A stretch of 9,282 nt of DNA from an uncultured Clostridia bacterium. GTDB taxonomy: Bacteria > Bacillota > Clostridia > Oscillospirales > Oscillospiraceae. The translations under genes and the position numbers were made by a program. Positions 5,620 through 9,282 of this stretch are shown piece after piece. Position 1 is the first letter of the stretch. Each line of letters opens with the position of its first letter. The stretch is from contig CAMWTG010000093.1 in NCBI GenBank assembly GCA_947177115.1, positions 1 to 9,282 of the forward strand, in the 5' to 3' direction. Under the pieces are notes generated by a model. That model was not told the origin of the DNA, did no database searches, and saw only the letters and a program-made list of their open reading frames with translations.

Positions 5620-6951
5620 CTATTTTTCCAAAAGCTCTGCAATCAGAGTAAAAAATTCCCCGTGGGTGATGTGATCCCACGTACCCAGCGGCGGCGTGCG
5701 GCCCAGGCGAACGGCGCAAAACTGCGCCGCCTCCGCCGGAGAAACCGGATCCTCTGGACGGAACCGTCCGTTTACCGCCGACATCGCCCCCGTCTCCATT
5801 GCCCGCGCAGCAGCGGCGGCATAGGGGTCCCTCGGCCCCATGTCCCGGAAGGGCGCGCGGCCGGAGCGGACCATCTCGATCCGCCGCCGGACCGTCTCCC
5901 AGCCGAAGGCCATCATGGCCAGCTCCCCCCGGGTCAGGACCGTATCGGGGCGGAGGGTGTTGTCCTGAAAGGCCACGCACCAGCCCAAACGCAGAAGCCG
6001 CCGGGCGGCGCGGCCCTCCCTGCTCTCCGCCATCACGTCCCGGAAGGGCGCCCGCTCCAGCAGCTCCGAAACAGTTACCACCTTGTATCCGTGATCGGTC
6101 AGCAGGCGCAGCTGGTTCTCCAGTCCGTCAGCTACCGGGGTCCGGCAGGCCATGTTGAATCCGTCCTGCTGCGTAATGATCTGCCCCCGGAAAGCGTCCG
6201 GGTCCTCCAGCAGCAGCCGCTCCATTGGCCGCCAGGCGGCTTCTACCTCCGCCTGATAGTTGGACTGGGGCAGACAGCCGGCGCCATCGAAGCTGGCGGC
6301 CAAATATTGATAGCCCATAAGGGCGAAAGCATCGTAGCTGGTGAATCCGTTTTTGATCACATCTACGCACCGGGGGGGCCGGCTCAGCCGCAGGGGATAC
6401 CCCCAGCCGTCCTCCAGCGTCTTATGCAGCCGCCGGAGATCCGCCACCACCGCCTCCAGGCTGGGCTGGCACTTCCTGCTGCTATAGAGCAGGGAGGTCC
6501 TGCCGAACATGAGATGGGTGTAGCTGTGGCTGGCGATCTCGTGCCCGCCGGCCAGCAGCCGTGAGATCAGCTCCGGGCAATGGACGGCGCCGCCCTGATC
6601 GTCCTGACGGAATGCGGGGAAGTGGTCGCAGGCTGCGCCGTTCCAGAAAGGAGAGCCGGGCTTTCCCAGCTTGTCCGGATAGCCGCCGGAGGTGTCCCCC
6701 ACCACATTGAAGGTCCCCCTGGCCCCGTACCGCTCCAGGATCTCCGCCAGCACCTGGGTCAGCGGCCTGCCCCGGAAATGGTCCGGCGAGGCGGGCAGGC
6801 GGCAGGGGCCGTCGTCAAAGGTCATGGCGCAGATCCGCTCCTGCACAGCCACCCGGTCGATCCGGCGCACGGGGGACAGCTGCACCGCCGTCTTTTCCTT
6901 CCGGCCATGGTCCCGGCCCGCCGGGCCCGCAGCTTTCTTGACAAAAGGCAT
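5620..6951 (-). CDS. Polysaccharide deacetylase (NodB/CE4-type) with C-terminal SLH-like repeats
   Basis: The reading frame runs open far upstream, but the start is set at 6951 because an AGGAGGT ribosome binding site (6959-6965) stands 7 bases before that ATG; the product is 443 residues. The NodB domain (about 40-300) shows motif 1 T-F-D-D-G-P (44-49; D46 as candidate base, D47 as metal ligand), motif 2 S-H-S-Y-T-H (141-146; H142 and H146 as metal ligands) and motif 3 R-P-P (191-193). CE4 enzymes remove N- or O-acetyl groups from sugars of peptidoglycan, chitin or xylan. At the place where motif 5 normally gives L-x-H-D there is I-T-Q-Q-D-G (259-264), so the usual His is Gln. Two SLH-like repeats follow (about 311-360 and 367-418; N-T-L-R-P-D-T-V-L-T-R-G-E-L-A and G-R-F-R-P-E-D-P-V-S-P-A-E-A). 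SLH repeats imply export, yet no signal peptide or transmembrane segment is visible. Activity and location are therefore uncertain, although metal-binding motifs are intact. Confidence 0.88.
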   Translation of the reverse strand: MPFVKKAAGPAGRDHGRKEKTAVQLSPVRRIDRVAVQERICAMTFDDGPCRLPASPDHFRGRPLTQVLAEILERYGARGTFNVVGDTSGGYPDKLGKPGSPFWNGAACDHFPAFRQDDQGGAVHCPELISRLLAGGHEIASHSYTHLMFGRTSLLYSSRKCQPSLEAVVADLRRLHKTLEDGWGYPLRLSRPPRCVDVIKNGFTSYDAFALMGYQYLAASFDGAGCLPQSNYQAEVEAAWRPMERLLLEDPDAFRGQIITQQDGFNMACRTPVADGLENQLRLLTDHGYKVVTVSELLERAPFRDVMAESREGRAARRLLRLGWCVAFQDNTLRPDTVLTRGELAMMAFGWETVRRRIEMVRSGRAPFRDMGPRDPYAAAAARAMETGAMSAVNGRFRPEDPVSPAEAAQFCAVRLGRTPPLGTWDHITHGEFFTLIAELLEK

Positions 6952-6958
6952 ACGGAAT

Positions 6959-6965
6959 ACCTCCT
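6959..6965 (-). promoter_or_regulatory. Ribosome binding site that fixes the deacetylase start
   Basis: AGGAGGT on the - strand, 7 bases before the ATG at 6951. The open frame extends about 167 codons further upstream, into the divergent promoter and T-box leader of asnB, and that extension has no comparable site; the shorter start is therefore preferred. Confidence 0.85.
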
Positions 6966-7028
6966 GTTTCCGAAGGGCCCCTCTCCCTCGCGAGCCCTCC
7001 GTCATAGTATCTGCCAACAGTTTGGTAT

Positions 7029-7057
7029 AGTATACTACAAATTTTGCGGCGGAACAA
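7029..7057 (-). promoter_or_regulatory. Possible sigma-A promoter of the deacetylase gene
   Basis: On the - strand, TTGTTC (7052-7057, 3 of 6 to consensus) and TATACT (7029-7034, 5 of 6) are 17 bases apart, with a start predicted near 7022 and a leader of about 70 bases. The -10 lies inside the 10-bp palindrome TAGTATACTA (7028-7037). The weak -35 makes this tentative. The rest of the 340-base divergent spacer (6952-7291) holds no gene I can support; it contains A-rich tracts and a 6-bp GC-rich inverted repeat (7159-7164 with 7182-7187). Confidence 0.45.
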
Positions 7058-7260
7058 GCGGGTCGAGGCGCTTTGGACAAAAAATCCTCTCCCGCCGGAC
7101 AGGAGAAAAAATCGGAGCATCCTACAAATCCTGCGGCCCGGACAGCCGGTATTTTGGTACGGCCGGTCCGCCGCCGCCGGTGGCCGTCAAATGGACTGGA
7201 ATGTGTTTTTGCTTGGCGGACAAAGGGAGCTATGTGAAGGAAATGACAAAAAACCGGAGG

Positions 7261-7292
7261 AATTTTCAGCTGTGCCGCAAAAATTTTCAGCT
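7261..7292 (+). repeat. 11-bp direct repeat AATTTTCAGCT, 21-base period, just upstream of the asnB -35 element
   Basis: Copies at 7261-7271 and 7282-7292. The period equals two turns of DNA, and the second copy ends on the first base of the -35 hexamer. This arrangement fits either an AT-rich UP element or a tandem protein-binding site; no regulator is recognised. Confidence 0.55.
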
Positions 7293-7320
7293 TGACAAAA
7301 AAACAATATGGGGGTAAGAT
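7292..7320 (+). promoter_or_regulatory. Sigma-A promoter of the T-box-asnB transcript
   Basis: A perfect TTGACA (7292-7297), a 17-base spacer and TAAGAT (7315-7320, 4 of 6 to TATAAT). Transcription would start near 7327, giving a leader of about 300 bases, the right size for a full T-box riboswitch. Confidence 0.8.
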
Positions 7321-7326
7321 ACGCCC

Positions 7327-7627
7327 ATCTTGAACAACGCCAACGGCGATGAGGGAGAGAAGTAACCTGGACGGCCACCTGCAGTGAGCGAGGGACAGTG
7401 GAAACCCCGCGGCGGAATCCTCGTGAATAACACTCCGGAGCCTTGAACCCAACGGGCGGTCCCTGGGGATGCCTCAGTAGGGGATGCGGGAACGGCCCGT
7501 TACAGCCGTCAGGCTTGTTAGAGCTGAAGTGACCGCGCAGGCGGTAAATTAGGTGGCACCACGGATTCCGGCGATTCGTCCTAAAATTTTGATTTTAGAG
7601 ACGCCGGTACATTCGGAGGTGCTTTTT
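7327..7627 (+). ncRNA. T-box riboswitch, tRNA-Asn type (specifier AAC), controlling asnB
   Basis: T-box leaders sense the charging state of a specific tRNA by pairing its anticodon with a specifier codon and its free 3' end with the T-box bulge. Stem I spans about 7348-7447. It has the AGTA-type bulge near 7363 and a distal AG-rich region, and its 3' side reads GAAT-AAC-ACTCC before a conserved TTGAAC. I read the specifier as AAC at 7429-7431, followed by the usual purine. Stem III is ACCGC/GCGGT (7532-7545). The T-box AGGTGGCACCACG lies at 7551-7563. The antiterminator pairs TTAGG (7549-7553) with CCTAA (7580-7584) and ACG (7561-7563) with CGT (7577-7579), leaving UGGCACC as the bulge. UGGC fits a tRNA ending in GCCA, and tRNA-Asn of bacteria such as E. 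coli has G73. The downstream gene makes asparagine. When uncharged tRNA-Asn is abundant, readthrough and asnB expression rise. Confidence 0.93.
7556..7627 (+). terminator. Conditional terminator of the T-box, overlapping the asnB ribosome binding site
   Basis: The core hairpin pairs CGTCCTAAAAT (7577-7587) with ATTTTAG-A-GACG (7592-7603). It extends through CCGGCG/CGCCGG (7568-7573 with 7602-7607), an internal loop, and GCACC/GGTGC (7556-7560 with 7618-7622), and ends in five Ts (7623-7627) that touch the ATG. It shares 7577-7584 and the T-box bases with the antiterminator, so the two folds exclude each other. The ribosome binding site GGAGGT (7615-7620) is partly in the lowest helix, so this fold would also hinder translation. 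Confidence 0.8.
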
Positions 7628-9211
7628 ATGTGTTCGATCATGGGTTACACGTCCAAGGACATTTCTCTGCCCCGGCTGGAAGGGGCTTTCGCGGCCACGA
7701 AGAGCCGGGGGCCCGATGACAGCCGCTCTCTGGAGCTCCCCTCCGGGGCGCTGCTGTTCCACCGGCTAGCCATCATGGGGGTCCACCCCGAGGGGATGCA
7801 GCCCTTTACCGCCCCCGATGGCAGCGCCGTGGTATGCAACGGGGAGCTGTACGGTTTCCGGAAGCTGAAAAAGGAGATGGAGGGCAGGGGCTACGCCTTT
7901 GCCAGCGGATCTGACTGCGAACTGCTGCTGCCGCTGTGGCGGGAGCATGGAGTGAGGATGTTCGGGGAGCTGGACGCGGAGTTCGCGCTGATTTTGTATG
8001 ACGCGCCTACGGACAGATTTATTGCCGCCCGGGACCCCATCGGCATCCGGCCGCTGTACTATGGGTACAGCGGGAGCGATCATATCCTCTTCGCCAGCGA
8101 GCCCAAGAACCTGTTGGGCCTGACGGACAGGATCATGCCCTTCCCGCCGGGGCATTACTACAAGGACGGAGAGTTTGTCTGCTACCGGGATATGACGAAG
8201 GTGGAAAAGGTCTGCGGGGACGATCTGGAAACCGTCTGCGCCAACATCCATGAGAAGCTGATCCTGGGCGTGGAGAAGCGGCTGGACGCGGACGTGCCGG
8301 TGGGGTTCCTGCTCTCGGGCGGGCTGGACAGCTCCCTGGTGTGCGCCATCGCGGCGAAACTGCTGGGACGGCCGATCGAGACGTATGCGGTGGGGATGAG
8401 CACCGATGCCATCGACCTCAAGTACGCCAGGCAGGTGGCGGACTATATCGGCAGCAGCCACCACGAAATTTATATCACCGGGCAGGATGTGCTGGACACG
8501 CTGGACGAATTGATCTATACTTTAGGTACCTACGATATCACCACGATCCGGGCCAGCATGGGGATGTATCTGATCTGCCGGGCCATCCATAAGCAGAGCG
8601 GGATCCGGGTGCTGCTGACCGGGGAGATCAGTGATGAGCTGTTCGGGTACAAGTATACCGACTTCGCCCCCTCGCCGGAAGCGTTCCAGCGGGAGAGCGA
8701 GAAGCGGATCCGGGAGATCCATATGTACGATGTCCTCCGGGCGGACCGGTGCATCTCCGCCAACAGCCTGGAGGCCCGGGTGCCCTTCGGGGACCTGGAT
8801 CTTGTCCAATATATCATGAGCATCGATCCGGCGAAGAAGGTGAATGTGTACGGCAAGGGCAAGTATCTGCTGCGCCATGCCTTTGAAGGAGGGTATCTGC
8901 CGGAATCCATCCTCCAGCGGGAGAAGGCGGCCTTCTCCGATGCGGTGGGGCACAGTCTGGTGGACGATCTGAAGGCTTACGCCGAACGGACTTATGGGGA
9001 CGATTGGCAGGCCATCGCGGACAAGTACAGCTATCACGCAAAGCCTTTTACGAAGGAGTCGCTGCTGTACCGGGAGATCTTCGAGAAGCATTATCCCGGT
9101 CAGGGGACAATGGTGGCGGATTTCTGGATGCCCAACAGGGAGTGGGAGGGATGCGATGTGGATGATCCCTCCGCGAGAGTGCTGAGTAACTACGGGGCAT
9201 CGGGAGAGTAG
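7628..9211 (+). CDS. asnB: Asparagine synthase (glutamine-hydrolysing), AsnB type
   Basis: Makes asparagine from aspartate, ATP and glutamine in the cytosol. The 527-residue product begins M-C-S-I-M-G-Y: after Met removal Cys2 becomes the N-terminal nucleophile of the class II glutamine amidotransferase domain (2 to about 195), which also shows R-G-P-D-D (27-31), C-N-G-E-L-Y (70-75) and R-D-P-I-G-I-R-P-L-Y-Y (135-145). The synthetase domain (about 205-510) has the ATP-binding loop S-G-G-L-D-S-S (230-236), L-L-T-G-E-I-S-D-E-L-F-G-Y (329-341), and R-E-K-A-A-F-S-D-A-V-G (431-441), as in AsnB proteins of the E. coli/plant type. Length is slightly under E. coli AsnB, which I recall as 554. The reading frame is open from 7553, inside the T-box leader, but the ATG at 7628 is the start because Cys must be residue 2 and GGAGGT lies 7 bases upstream. 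No downstream partner is seen; the last 71 bases of the window show neither a clear terminator nor a gene. Confidence 0.97.
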   Translation: MCSIMGYTSKDISLPRLEGAFAATKSRGPDDSRSLELPSGALLFHRLAIMGVHPEGMQPFTAPDGSAVVCNGELYGFRKLKKEMEGRGYAFASGSDCELLLPLWREHGVRMFGELDAEFALILYDAPTDRFIAARDPIGIRPLYYGYSGSDHILFASEPKNLLGLTDRIMPFPPGHYYKDGEFVCYRDMTKVEKVCGDDLETVCANIHEKLILGVEKRLDADVPVGFLLSGGLDSSLVCAIAAKLLGRPIETYAVGMSTDAIDLKYARQVADYIGSSHHEIYITGQDVLDTLDELIYTLGTYDITTIRASMGMYLICRAIHKQSGIRVLLTGEISDELFGYKYTDFAPSPEAFQRESEKRIREIHMYDVLRADRCISANSLEARVPFGDLDLVQYIMSIDPAKKVNVYGKGKYLLRHAFEGGYLPESILQREKAAFSDAVGHSLVDDLKAYAERTYGDDWQAIADKYSYHAKPFTKESLLYREIFEKHYPGQGTMVADFWMPNREWEGCDVDDPSARVLSNYGASGE

Positions 9212-9282
9212 GACGCTATTCAATTGGCAAGGTGCGCTGCGACAGCCTTTTGGACAGCCCGGCTGCGCTGATCCGGTACCTG

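Noticed and set aside
5569..6564. 331-codon + strand open frame over the deacetylase
   Set aside because: Antisense shadow of a gene with NodB motifs; no ribosome binding site and a low-complexity product.
7159..7187. GC-rich hairpin in the deacetylase-asnB spacer as a terminator or RNA
   Set aside because: Only 6 perfect base pairs with a 17-base loop and no T-run; in a GC-rich region this is expected by chance.
6952..7452. N-terminal extension of the deacetylase frame by 167 codons
   Set aside because: The extension runs through the asnB promoter and T-box leader, has no signal peptide or domain, and a strong ribosome binding site supports the start at 6951.
7553..7627. Upstream start of asnB at 7553
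   Set aside because: It falls inside the T-box antiterminator and would bury the catalytic Cys, which must be residue 2.
7766..9223. Long - strand frames (232 and 233 codons) opposite asnB
   Set aside because: Antisense shadows of a highly conserved gene; no start signals or domains.
9212..9282. Terminator or next gene after asnB
   Set aside because: The 71 bases contain GC-rich repeats of GCTGCG-like words but no hairpin with a T-run and no supported start; the window ends too soon.

Overview
The window looks like a chromosomal stretch from a GC-rich gut-type Clostridia member (Bacillota; an Oscillospiraceae-like genome is my best guess). The reasons are strong GGAGG-type ribosome binding sites, a T-box riboswitch, an ECF sigma/anti-sigma pair, surface proteins carrying S-layer homology (SLH) repeats, and a Firmicutes-style DnaX tail. 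Genus cannot be fixed from the sequence alone. No rRNA, tRNA, CRISPR array, transposase or phage gene is visible.

Layout, left to right. (1) Positions 1-393, + strand: the C-terminal end of DNA polymerase III gamma/tau (dnaX), closed by a strong hairpin terminator at 401-432. (2) Positions 436-1746, - strand: an ECF sigma factor and its membrane-bound anti-sigma partner, with 3 bases between them. (3) Positions 1924-5079, - strand: a 1051-residue secreted, modular GH26 beta-mannanase. It has a signal peptide, an N-terminal binding domain, the GH26 catalytic domain, an Ig-like domain, a second carbohydrate-binding domain and SLH repeats. It has a good housekeeping promoter, and a 5' UTR with a near-perfect inverted repeat. 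(4) Positions about 5328-5574: a 247-bp nested palindrome with four tiers of inverted repeats, flanked by 8-bp direct repeats. It resembles a MITE or fold-back element and is the least ordinary object here. (5) Positions 5620-6951, - strand: a NodB/CE4-type polysaccharide deacetylase that also ends in SLH-like repeats but has no visible signal peptide and lacks the usual motif-5 histidine. (6) Positions 7292-9211, + strand: a sigma-A promoter, a tRNA-Asn-type T-box leader (specifier AAC, T-box bulge UGGC) and asnB, the glutamine-hydrolysing asparagine synthase.

How the genes fit together. The mannanase, and possibly the deacetylase, suggest cell-surface attack on plant or yeast mannan; removal of acetyl groups is an inference. 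The T-box ties asnB expression to uncharged tRNA-Asn, so asparagine is made when charging is low; leader and gene agree with each other on three independent points. The sigma/anti-sigma pair is probably an envelope-signal module; nothing in the sequence links it directly to the mannanase. The dnaX end is an unrelated housekeeping neighbour.
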